From NCBI RefSeq assembly GCF_027943255.1, contig NC_072892.1, positions 32,263,792 through 32,327,791 on the forward strand: a stretch of 64,000 nt of DNA, written 5' to 3'. The stretch is from Anastrepha obliqua. Its lineage: Eukaryota > Arthropoda > Insecta > Diptera > Tephritidae. The notes under the pieces were generated by a model that had not been told where the DNA came from, ran no database searches, and saw only the letters and a program-made list of their open reading frames with translations. Each line of letters begins with the position of its first letter. The stretch's first letter is position 1. The position numbers and the translations under genes are program-made. Positions 36,479-47,700 of the stretch are shown here, in pieces.

Positions 36479-36624
36479 TTAAGCTAAATTAGTCTCACAA
36501 CAACAACAACAACAAATATGTGTGTGTAAGTATGTGCGCTTGTACATAAAATAATTCACAAAAAAATAAATACTGTGCGTTTAAAAAAATTTTTTTTCGA
36601 TATAGAAACATTTGATTAGTGATA

Positions 36625-36829
36625 TACACTCATAGCCAAAAGTATTTACACAAAGTATTTACAATGTTTACTAGAAAGCCTTTGTTTGTTGTTGTTAAAC
36701 AAAAATGTTGTTGTTGTTGAGATAGTCAGAGTCTGTAAAGACACCAACGGTATGTTTCACATTAAAGCAAGCACTTGAACTCATGCGATTTATTTCAACT
36801 TTGTGCAAATACTTTTGTCCATGGCTGTA
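36625..36829. mobile_element. 205 bp Tc1-type MITE
   Basis: Left TACACTCATAGCCAAAAGTA and right complement of TACAGCCATGGACAAAAGTA, extending to about 31 paired bases with CACAAAG at the inner edge. The interior has TTGTTGTTGTTG-like tracts. Confidence 0.75.
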
Positions 36830-37540
36830 CATATGTACACATAAGCATAAAAAATGTTGAAATCATATTAAGTTACAGTTAAATAAATAATTACACAATA
36901 ATTTTGACAAACAAATAATTTTGAATAAAAAATACTAAACGACCATTCGCTAAATTACCTTTGGTTTGCCTACTGGGCGCTACATTTGGTCACTCTTCAC
37001 TCGTTTTTTAATACATATTCGCAATATATATATGTATTTCTCTTAATAATGTTCTGTCTTAATATTTTTTTTAAATTAAATTTTAAATATTTAAGTAGTT
37101 ATTTTTTTGCTAGCTATTTTTTCATTATATGCGCCACTTGAATTTTTAGGAAAAAGTGTGTCTTGGCTTTTATTCGATGTTAGGCTGTTGCTGGTGTCTT
37201 TTACTTCTTCTACTGCGGATCGGAGTGCTTCATTTCGTGTTTCACGCAATGCCGGAAAGCATCCCAGCCTTCGCCCTTGGAGCTGGACTGTAAGGAAAGA
37301 ACGCAAATGTAATTCAGTTTTTTTGGAGCTAAAGTGTTTTAGGAAAAATACGAAATGAAAAAAGTTTCTACAACTATTCCAACAGTACTTCGGAAACCAT
37401 TTCAAAATAGCTTCAAATACACTTCATAATAATCAAATGTACTTCAGCATCTGTTAGATATATTCCAGAAAGGGCCAAAGGTACTTCAGAGAGCTTAAAA
37501 TTGATTTCAACAGATATCTAAGCATGTTTTTTAAATACAG
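36830..37540. other. Spacer, nothing recognised
   Basis: AT-rich left half, slightly GC-richer 37180-37290 without a recognisable protein. A run of TTCAGAA/TTCAAA motifs follows at 37380-37500. Confidence 0.35.
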
Positions 37541-37745
37541 TTTAACGATCTGTTGGGCTTCTGGGTTTGGCCAGACTTTTTCGACTTTGGACGTGAATTT
37601 AATATATTTCTATTATAGCTAACGACTTGAGCTTCCAGGTAGCTTCCTAAAATTTAATTATCTATCGATTTAAGGATATAACCTTTTAAAAAAGATCCTC
37701 GAACAGGACGAAAAAAGGCCAGACCCGTGCTTGTAATACTTTTTG
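37541..37745. mobile_element. TTAA MITE (family P1), copy 4, reversed and decayed
   Basis: Starts TTAACGATCTGTTGGGCTTC, continues GACTTTGGACGTGAATTTAA, GAGCTTCCAGGTAGCTTCC, ATAACCTTTTAAAAAAGATC, GAACAGGACG: the P1 interior in reverse order. The right end is not recognisable. Confidence 0.75.
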
Positions 37746-38059
37746 AAATATATCTCACGGTTTTTAAAGTACATTCGACACTTTTTGCAGTTCCAAAGTA
37801 TAATTGACTCTAATAAAATATTTTATTCTACGTTTTCTGGAATATCATTGGCTGTTCTGAAGTGCATTTCATGATTTCTGTAGATCTATTTATAAGGATT
37901 TTTTTGTTTTTTTTCCTCTGCCTCTACGCGCTCATTGCGTTTCGAATAGTTTATTAGGGGTGTTAGGCTAGGCAAAGTAAGTTGGCTGCCCATGCAAAGG
38001 CCCACCTGAACGAATATAAAAATTTTCGCCGCTTTTGATGCTAATGCGAGAGTAAAAGA

Positions 38060-38692
38060 TAGGAAAGAAAGGATAGGGGAGCGAGTTATGTTATGGGGAT
38101 TATGGAGAAGAAGAACGAAGGATGACCATGGCGGAAAGTTTTTAATGGTGTGTACAATATCAGACCGGCTCTGAACGAATTTCACAGCATCAGTTTATGG
38201 GCTGACATAGCGGGAGTAATGAATCGATTTTTTTGCGAAAAAACTAAAAATGTGTTAGTGATATACAAAAAAAAATTAACACAATGTCACTTCGTTGCCG
38301 TCTGACCAACGACTGATTGGACGAGTGTGTGAAATTATGGTTCAGATTTCGGCTGGCGAATCACCCCCGTGACCTGGCACCCCGTAGTGAACAGATTTTT
38401 ATAGGTGGTGTATGCAGCAGACCGCTATTCGGCTCTGAGCGAATTTGACAGCATCGACTGATGGGCTGACGTCACTTGGGATGTGTTTCACAAAATTTAG
38501 CTCATGTTTGTGATATACGAATGCCATGGCATTAATATTGGCTGTGTTGATTTTTTTTTTGTTATATCATTAGCTCAAGCTAAAGTTTTTTAAACATATC
38601 TTAAGAGTGACTTGGCGGCCGAAGTTCCCCTTACAATTTTGTTTTTCACCATAGTTATTGGCCATACCTGGTAAACCAATCATCCTCGGACT
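38060..38692. mobile_element. Diverged relative of the 10113 element
   Basis: Near the right end TTTTTCACCATAGTTATTGG and TACCTGGTAAACCAATCATC correspond to the 10113-family end. The block CGGCTCTGAGCGAATTTGAC (38431) matches CAGCTCTAAGCGAATTTGAC at 11063. A second similar block (CGGCTCTGAACGAATTTCAC) is at 38165. Left boundary unclear. Confidence 0.5.
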
Positions 38693-38749
38693 ACTTACGA
38701 CTGTATTAACCAACCACTTCATAAGGGTGTAGCCATTCGTAAATAAATA

Positions 38750-38973
38750 CTATGTGTCGCAAAATTAATCATCTAATTTTGTTTTTGAATAACTTCCTTG
38801 CTAAAAAACAATGATTTTGAGTGATGGACATTTATATTTGGACATCTACACGCTGCTTGTTTGTTTGTATACCGCAGCTGTTTAGTTCACAAGTGTCAAA
38901 TTTGATTGCCGTACCACGCCATTTGCAAAAACTATAAATCTTCAAATAGGGTGTTTAATTTTGCGCCACCTTG
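38750..38973. mobile_element. MITE family M1, copy 3
   Basis: TGTCGCAAAATTAATCATCT on the left, GTTTAATTTTGCGCCACCTT then TA on the right; interior GCAGCTGTTTAGTTCACAAG as in other copies. Confidence 0.8.
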
Positions 38974-39055
38974 TATATTAAGTAGGTACTATATTTTTCA
39001 TCCTTAACTAGAATACTTCTGGCTCGGCGTTTCTTTTGTGTTTCTTCCTTACTTA

Positions 39056-40185
39056 CAGGGTCCGGCACTCGAAGTGTCACCAACTTCAGACCGCTCGCGT
39101 AGCTGATGCACGGGCATCAGCTGTCTGTTAGTTGGCTAAATGACAGACCAGAGAATTGTTTACAAACGCGAAAAAAGAAAATCGGTAATGGATTTCAAAC
39201 GTAATAGTGGTGTAGCATTATATTTGGCTGGAAAATCAGAACCAGTGATTGTTCGTGAGCTCGAGCACCTTAAAGTAAATAAAGTTGTTGTTTATCGCAC
39301 CATTACTCGTTACAATGATACTGGTAGGATCGCTAAACGTCATGGAGATGGTCATCAAAAGACTGCAACGCCACATGAAATGGTTCAAAAAGTGAAGAAA
39401 CGACTTGAGTGAAATCCCCGATGAAGTGCCAATCAAATGGCGAAAGAACTAAAAATATCTGGCCGTAGCATCCGCCGCATACTGAAAAATGATCTCAAAG
39501 TCAAGCCTGACAAGATCCAAAAGGCGCATGATCTCACACCAAAGCAGCAACAAGTCAGACTTGAGAGAGCGAAGGAGTTACTTCGCTTGGCCGAAAACGT
39601 TAAATTTCCGTGTTTTCAGACGAGAAAACTTTTCCAATTGAGCAATTCGTAAACTTCCAAAACGTTAGGGTTTATTTGACCGACCGTTCATACGAGAATT
39701 TGAGTCATCGATTGGCCACCAAGAGGCAGCATCCGCCACAGGCAAAGGATTGGGCCACTGTAACCGCAGATGGGCGCTCTCGAATCGTTTTCATCGAGCC
39801 TGGCGTCAAGGTGAATGCGAAAGTATTCTGGAGGTTGCTTTGAAGACGTAGGCAGACAAACATTTTAGTGGCAGACCATGGACGTTTCGACAGGACTCGG
39901 CGCCATCTCACAAAGCTCGAGTGAACAAAGAATGGCTAAAAAACAACGTTCCGAACTTCATAGCGTCCACACAATGGCTCTCAAATTCACCAGATGCGAG
40001 TCCAATGGATTATTCTTTTTGGGCATTTTGGAGAGCAAGGTCCGAACTAAAAGGCCATAGTCAAGGCAAAAGGTGGTCATATCGAGCAAAAGTAAATTGA
40101 TTCTTAATTTTGTATTATTTTCACACATTTTTTACAATGAATTGAATAAGAGTAATTTTTCAAACTAAATTAATGGTTACACTTT
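39056..40185 (+). mobile_element. IS630/Tc1-like transposon, nearly full length but broken
   Basis: Left end CAGGGTCCGGCACTCGAAGT preceded by TA. The transposase starts at 39140: MTDQRIVYKREKRKSVMDFK, then helix-turn-helix domains (VYRTITRYNDTGRIAKRH; MAKELKISGRSIRRILKND). A TGA at 39409 (KKRLE then stop) and a frameshift near 39605 interrupt it. SDEKTFPIEQ holds the first Asp; ESKVRTK replaces the normal third region. The right end GGTTACACTTTGAG is cut short at about 40185. Second copy of the 7690 family. Confidence 0.85.
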
Positions 40186-40186
40186 G

Positions 40187-40383
40187 AGCGGCATTGGGCA
40201 ATAGTTAAAACCAAGCTGAAAAGTACTAAAGAAGCTGCAAAAAATATCCAGGATCTCAGCTTAAAGTGGACCAGGAGCTCAAAGCAGGGCAATAACTTCA
40301 CTGCCGAAGAGTTGATGAAGGACAAACGAAAAGCGATGCGGCAGATGTGTGAAAAAAGTGATATCAAAAATTGTATCGCATGA
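40187..40383 (+). pseudogene. Transposase C-terminal scrap fused to the 39056 element
   Basis: The frame reads HWAIVKTKLKSTKEAAKNIQ, DLSLKWTRSS, TAEELMKDKRKAMRQMCEK, the C-terminal style of a Tc1/IS630-type transposase of another family. It starts exactly where the 39056 copy loses its terminal repeat, so the two were joined by insertion or recombination. Confidence 0.45.
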
Positions 40384-40891
40384 AAAAAATGTATGTAAAA
40401 TTTGTTAAGTTATAACAAAATAAAAAAAATTCCAACTAGCCTACTTGTTCTTGTTGCTTACAAGTTTCATGTTATGCTGGGCGCAGTCAGCTCAGCTTAT
40501 CTTAAAAATGCGACTAAGTTACTTAAGAATTTCATGCAATTCTGTTGTGATTTAATGATTAATTTGGAAGAAGTAAAGAGAAAATATTTAAAATCAACTT
40601 GTGAAAATACGCAAAAACCAAAACAAAAAAAAAAAAAAACGAAGTGTAAAAATGAACAAAACATAAAAAGCTAATAAAACAAACATAAATATTTTGCAAG
40701 TATAAAATTTTGTTTTTATTTGTATTAGTAAGCAAGAAAGTGGCAATGAATAAACAAAATGTATGTAAAAATGTAGGTATATAATGCGATTAATAAAATA
40801 TTTGTATGGCAGTTAGTGAAATCAGCACAAAATAGTGTTTTTGTTTTTTGTTATTACCAGTAAAACCCAAGCATGAATGAACTTACAGATT

Positions 40892-41028
40892 TATTCTGTG
40901 TGACGAACGAGTGACTGATGGGGGCGTGGTTGACAAAGAGCTGAGAGCAGAGTTAGCTCGCTAGTCTTTGCATTCGACAACAACTACCAACGCAGGATGA
41001 AACGTTTTGTCACACAGAATAAGGCTGT
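40892..41028. mobile_element. Small 137 bp inverted-ended element
   Basis: TTATTCTGTGTGAC at the left and GTCACACAGAATAA at the right are exact complements. The interior is GC-richer than its surroundings. Too short to assign. Confidence 0.5.
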
Positions 41029-41732
41029 TAGATTGTTTTAAATAGCAAATAAGATTGAAAAATTTAGGTGTTATGAAAAACATTTTGGTTATTATTTAAA
41101 TAGATGGAAAAACGTATTTGAATGAGTAAAAATATATGAGTTCTTTGCGCTTTTAATTGGCTAATTCGTTACGGCGATGCAACTCTATCGAGTGGGATTG
41201 AAAGAAAAGCATTAGGCTGAGCGTTCAATTTGAAACTTGACTTTCAGAAAAAGATACAAATTAGTCATAGAGAAAGATATTCAATACTATTGCTGATTTC
41301 ACGAATTTTCACTTAAATGTAAAAGGGATAAAATAAGATAAACAACGAAATTAGAATAAACATGGAATGCAAATTTTTAACCTAATTAGATATTTATAAA
41401 AACTCTTCGAGCGTAACAAAATAAATTCAAATGAACTATTAAAATAATTTTGCAATTTTTTTTTTCGTTCTTTTTCGAGCTCACAAAATGCTAATATGAA
41501 AATTAATTATATGAGAGCTTTTAAAACAGTTTCAATCATATTAATTTTCTCATAAAAAATGGGTAGCATAAAAATATTTGTAAAAATCGTCAAACATAAA
41601 TGAGTCACTGGTATACTTTTCGAAAATAAAGTCACAATTATAAGCTTAATCATACTGAGCTCAAATGCATAGATTTTCTAACTCCCTCATGGCTTTTGAC
41701 TTCGACAAAAAAAAAAAACAGAAAAAATATCT
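41029..41732. other. 3' flank of the MICU3-like gene
   Basis: AT-rich; probably 3' UTR plus spacer. I looked for an alternative last exon that would join the donor at 41876 and could not recognise one. Confidence 0.35.
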
Positions 41733-44700
41733 TCAGTACAAACAGAATGAATCGGCCTCTTGGAAACGTTCTAAGCGGCAACAGGCGCGTTGACGCCATA
41801 ACGCAAACATGGGATTTTCAGCCTCGACGTACTCATCGTTCTTGGCATTGTACTCAAGTACTTGATGTCGACTTACTTTGAAGCCACGATGCACACGATC
41901 CTTCATGATCGCAATGAATTCCCTGTACGAAAGCATACCGTCACCGTTGTCATCGAAAATGGCGAAAACAGTGTCGATCAGATGCTTGCTGAGCTTAAAG
42001 CCGGTGCAGATTTTCACAGCGCGCGAGAATTCACCTGCAAGAAAGTGAATATTTAAATTTATATTTTTTTCTACAAAAACTTAAAAAATAAATAGAATAA
42101 AAAAATATTTAATATAAAAAAATCAATACAAAAAAACAAAAAAAAAAATAAAAAAAATTAAATAAAAAAAAAAAAAATTAAAAATAATTAAAATAAAATT
42201 ACAAAAAAATATCAAAAATATTCAAATGAACTAAGTTCAAACATACTCTGCGAGATGGCACGATCAGCCAGCGTATACATGCGCATAGCAATTGCGAAGT
42301 CCTCCAGATTGTTGAGAAAACGGCAAAAGTCACGAAACTCGTCGAATGTTATGCCACGCGCCTCCTTAACGCGATCCATTAAACGGTCCAAATAGGCATC
42401 ATACTCCTCCGTATTCAAATAGGTGTAGCGTAACAAAATTTTGGCAAAATCATTTTCGGTGATCGCAACATTGCCCTTCGAGAATTCATTGAACTCCAAC
42501 TCGAGCACTTCCGTTTGCAGATTGTCCATGAACTTGTAAAATCCATCGTAATTGAGATCCTGATTGCCCTTCTTGCCAAACAAATGTATTTGTAAAGTGG
42601 TATCGATGCGGTGTTTGCGTTGCAGACCCTCGTCGTCATCGATGTAGTCGTCCTGTGGAAATAAACACACGCATAAGTATGTGTAAGTAATGGCATGAGT
42701 GGGCGTGAGCTGTTTCGAAGGAAGAGCGGTGGTGAGTTGTTAAAGTGGATCCTCATGCAAATAAAAATCGAATTTCAGTTTAATATAATTGGTTGGTAAG
42801 TTTGTTGCTCTTTTGCAAGTATCAAAGCTATGCTGCACAGGAAATCCTCCTGGGCAGGATATCCTCTTGTGTAGCAGTTCCAAAAGAAAAATATAGCGAC
42901 GAAGCACACAAAATACATACCGCTTGAGAAGTGTTTCCAAATTTATTTCAAAACTTTTCAAACTGTTTTTAAAATTTGTGATATTTATTTATTTTTTATT
43001 TAATTTTTTTATGTTTTTATAAAAATATAGTTCATACTACAAAAAAATCAATGCAACTTAAAGTTTTAGACTTTGTATAAAATTGAAAAAAAATTCAACA
43101 TATTTTCATTGGAATTATAAAAATGTTAGTCAGAATTTTTAGATAAATTTCTAGTACGCAATTTTATAGCCCAATGAAATTAGCCCAATAAAGTGCAAGT
43201 TTCAAGTGGCTCAAAAATTGTGCTGATTTTTGACAATTTTTTTCCTTGACGCTGTTGCGCATTTTCTCCATAAAATGAATGCGAGAAATTTTTTTCTTTT
43301 ATGGGGAAAATGAATGGCAAATGAAAACCAATTTTTTTTTTTATTTTGTGCAAAGTTTTAAATTTTAAGTTATATGGTTTTTGCTGTAGTATTTATTTTT
43401 ATTTTTTAATCAAAATTCATACTCAGAAATTTTCTAAAAGAAAAAAAATAAAGTTTAGAAAACTTCTGATTAAAATCTGAAATTTTGATAATTTTTTTTT
43501 AAACAAAATAAAGTTCAGAAATATTTTGATTAAAAAGTTTGAAATTTTCATAAATTTGCATTTTTTTAATCAAAATGCATACTTAGAATTTTTCTATATT
43601 AACAGAAACAAATAAATTTTTAGATAAATTCTGATTAAAAAGTTTGAAACTTTGATTAAATTTTGTTTTTTAATGATATTCAGAAATTTTGACGAAAATT
43701 TAATTTTTTTTAATTCTATGCAAAGTTTTAAATTTTAAATTATATGGTTTTTGCTGTAGAATGAAAACTTTTAATACATTTTTTTTTGTTTTAAATCAAA
43801 ATTAATAATCAGAGTAATTCTGATTAAGAAGTTAGAAGTTTTGATGGAAATACAATCAATTGCGTTTTGATGTGGTACAATCAATTGTATTTCCATCAAA
43901 ACTTCTAACTTCTTAATCAGAATTACTCTGATTATTAATTTTGATTTAAAACAAAAAATATTTTTTTTTTAATTTTGTGCAAAGTTTTAAATTTTAAGTT
44001 ATTTGGTTTTTGCTGTAGTATGAAAATATGGTGGCGCCAAATTAACTCTCCAATTGTTTTGGAATAACTTTTTACAAAATGAAAAAAAAAATATGATTTT
44101 GTGTAATGGAAATCTTTATTTATACCCTTAGCGCTCCGTTGCTTGTCGTTTGTATGCTGCAGCTGTTAGGTTCACAAATATGATTGACGACGCCATTTGC
44201 AAAAATTATAACATCTTTCGATAGAGTGATTAATTTTGCGACGCCTTGTATAAATAATACTGCCATTATTATTATTTTTTGGTACATTAATAGCTATCCA
44301 AGCCAAACCATGCCAATGGAAACGGGAATTTTTGCCATTTTCAGCACCTCACTATGTCAAAATTTCTTGTTAAAAAAGGAAATATGTACAACGAAAGAAA
44401 TTTTGTTATGAAATTTTATCGATTCTTGAGAATGCTGCTCCTTTATATAAAAAAAAAAATAAAATAAATAATTGGCTCGTACACATCTGTTAGGTGTTTC
44501 GCCGAGCTCCTTCTCCTTCTCGTATTTGTGGAGTGCTTTTTGATGTGGTTCCACAAATGGAGGGAACAGTTGTAAAAAGTCGGCTCAGCTAATTCAATAA
44601 GGCGTCCAGTGAGGTGGTGACCGAAAAAATGTTCTAAAAGCCGAAAATTAATACTGGCTCGATAAAATAATTGAATTTCGCAGATAGCAGAAGAACTACG

Positions 44701-47700
44701 GATTAGCTAAGAACTCAATCCGTTCTTAGGATTAAGAGATTTTAAATTATTAGCAGATAAATAAAATTAGTGCACGTTGGAACTCGCGAATGTTAACATG
44801 CGATTTGGAGTTGTGTCAAGAATTACACAGGTCTGCAAAAATATGGGTTCGGAATGTTCTATAAAAGTGTAGGGTCATTTTCGAAGTAATTTTTTGCGTA
44901 GAATCCGAATCCGGGGTTTAAATTGCTCTATCATGTCAGGATTTTGAGATATTCTTGCCTAAAAGTGCAAAAAACGCTGTTTTTGCCCATTTTTGAGGTT
45001 ATGTAGCTACGAAGATTTTGCTCTTCATAAAAAAGTAGACGTGGTATTTTAAATTATAAGTCTTCCTCTTTTAAATGCCGTTGAGTTTGCTCAAATATCT
45101 TAATTTTTTCACTGAGATATCGCATTTTGAAGTCTCCATGTTTGTGACTATGTATAATAATCGGGTTGGGTACAATATGATTTTGGTTCAAAATTCTGTA
45201 TTCAATATTCTGTATTCAAAAATCTGTAATGCAAAATTCTGTATTGAAAAATTCTGTATTGCGCACTTTTTTTATTTATCCATATGCTCTTCCGATTTTT
45301 CAATACAGAATTTTGCAAAACAAAATACTGCCAATATATGACTTGTCTTGACCCATATGGTTTCCTATATTATCAAAACAGATTTACATAAAGCAAATTT
45401 ACATATGTTTGTATGTATTTATAGCTTCAGAAACAATGTGAATGAAATTCGAGCAACCGTGCTAAAAAATATTGTAGAATAATTGCAATACTTTCTGTAT
45501 ACTTCGGTCAAATACCTAACTGTTTTAATCAATTCCCATTCTTTCATTGTAGGTTTTTTTGTTGTAAAATTTATAGAAACACAATACGACAACGACAGAA
45601 CCAAACCCAGCGGTCTTTTGTTTTTGCTTCTCGTTTACAGCAGGTCAAATAAGTTTACAAAGAGAGTTTCGATTAGTTCTATTGATAGTGGCTGGCCAAA
45701 GTGCATGAATCAAGTTTGGGGAAATTACAAATTTAAAGAAATAATAAAAGTTTTTGTATAAATAAATATTGGCTGTGTTTAATATGGCGAAAGTCTCTCT
45801 TGTTAAGTCTAATAAAAGTAAAGACATGCTCTGTGTTGACGGATATTTTTTTTATTTGGAGCGATCTACAAAAAAACATATAATTGGGCCTGTTCTAAAA
45901 GAATACAAAAGAAATGTCGTTCGCGTCTTGTTACAACACTTATTGAAAATGTGCATACGATTACGAAGTATTCAAAGGATCACTCCCATGAACCGTTTCC
46001 AGATGAGGTCAATGTCGTAAAAGCTAATAATTTGGTGAAAAAGTTGGCGAAATCAAGCTTGCTGACTACTAGCCAAATAATCCAGGCATCTGTTGTTGAG
46101 ACCGTTTCCGTCAGCCGTGACTATTTACCCACAAAAAGTCTTCAAAAGCAAAAAATTAACAGGATAAAAAGAGCGAAAGTAGGACTTCGTGAACCAAATT
46201 CGATAGAAGAAATAGATATTCTATTAAGTTTGTATATTTTGGAAAATGAACTTTTTATTTTGTCAGAAAAATATTTCCACAATGAATGTATGATTATATG
46301 TGGTACTAAATCATCATTGCAATTGCTTGATGAAAGCGACTGTTGGATCATGGATGGCACTTTCGATGTGGTGCCTACATTTATGCGACAACTCCTTTCC
46401 ATACATGGTCGGGTTGAAGGGCAAATAATACCTCTCGTATTCTGCATTATAAGGTGAAAATCACTTACCAGCTATGAGACGTTTTTCATTGAGCTCATTG
46501 AATTTGCTCGAAGATATGGCATACAATTAAATCCAAAACGAGTCCTTAGCGACTTTGAGATAGGCATTATATCGGCTGAAAAAAAATATTTTCCCGATAC
46601 GAGATTGCAAGGATGCTTCTTTCATTTTAGTCAAATAATTTGGCGTAAAATACAAAAAGAAAGGTATATTGTGTAATATATTGATATACTGAACAATTTC
46701 ATCCCAACTACCATAAAGTACTGAATATTTAATTTTTTTTGTTTGCAGATTGGTTCAGAAATATGGAAATGATTCATATTTTTCCTTACATATTAGAATG
46801 TTAAAAGCTCTGGCTTTTTTGCCTCACGACGAAGTCTCTGAGTACTATAATCAATTTTATAGTACTCTTGAAGACGAAGATACAAAACAGTTTTGCTCGT
46901 GGTTTGAAAGAAATTACATAGCTCGAGACAACTCCCAGCCAAAATATCCACCAAAATTTTGGTCAGTGCACGATGAGTCCAATATCGCTTTCCCCAGAAC
47001 GCAAAACAGTTTTGAGGCTTGGCATCGTCGGCTAAAAGTTATTGTTGGGAAACGAAACTAAGGTTTGCACAAACTAATTAATGATCTAAAAGGCGAGCTG
47101 GTTTGTGCGAAAGCACAACTAGCTAAAATTCAAAATGGTCACAAAATTAGTCAAAGAAGAAGGCTGAAAAAGCAAACAACAGAATTAAAAGAATAACAAA
47201 AAAAGGCTTATATTAAGGCATGTTTATTTTCTAAAGCGAATTGCTAAGAATTTAATAATATCATAATTGTTTCGTCATTATAATGTAATAAATTTTGTTT
47301 TGAATGAATTTTTGAATTTTTCTTTAATTCACGTATGTATATTTACCATTGTTTCTATAAAATCAGAATTCCATTATTCATAAAATAAATGTGCTATTCA
47401 GGTAAGCGTGCTTATCAGGTTATCTGCTTATTTGGTTATATTTTTACAGCATTTTGATCGAAAATAATTTTGATTCCAGAATTTTAATATACAGAATTTC
47501 AGTTCTCCATCATTTTGATCATACATAATTTTAAATACAGAATATTGAACCAAAAGAATTTAGGCTGGACAGAATTTTTTTTTGATTTTTACAGAATTTT
47601 CATCCAAAAGAATTTTGAAAAGCAGAATTTAGTACCTCTCCCATAATAATCGACCGTATCACGTCTTATGTTATCTCAATGGATTTTCGAATATCGAAAA

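Noticed and set aside
37091..37405. 104-codon minus-strand frame in a GC-richer patch
   Set aside because: No known motif, no splice partners found; left as spacer.
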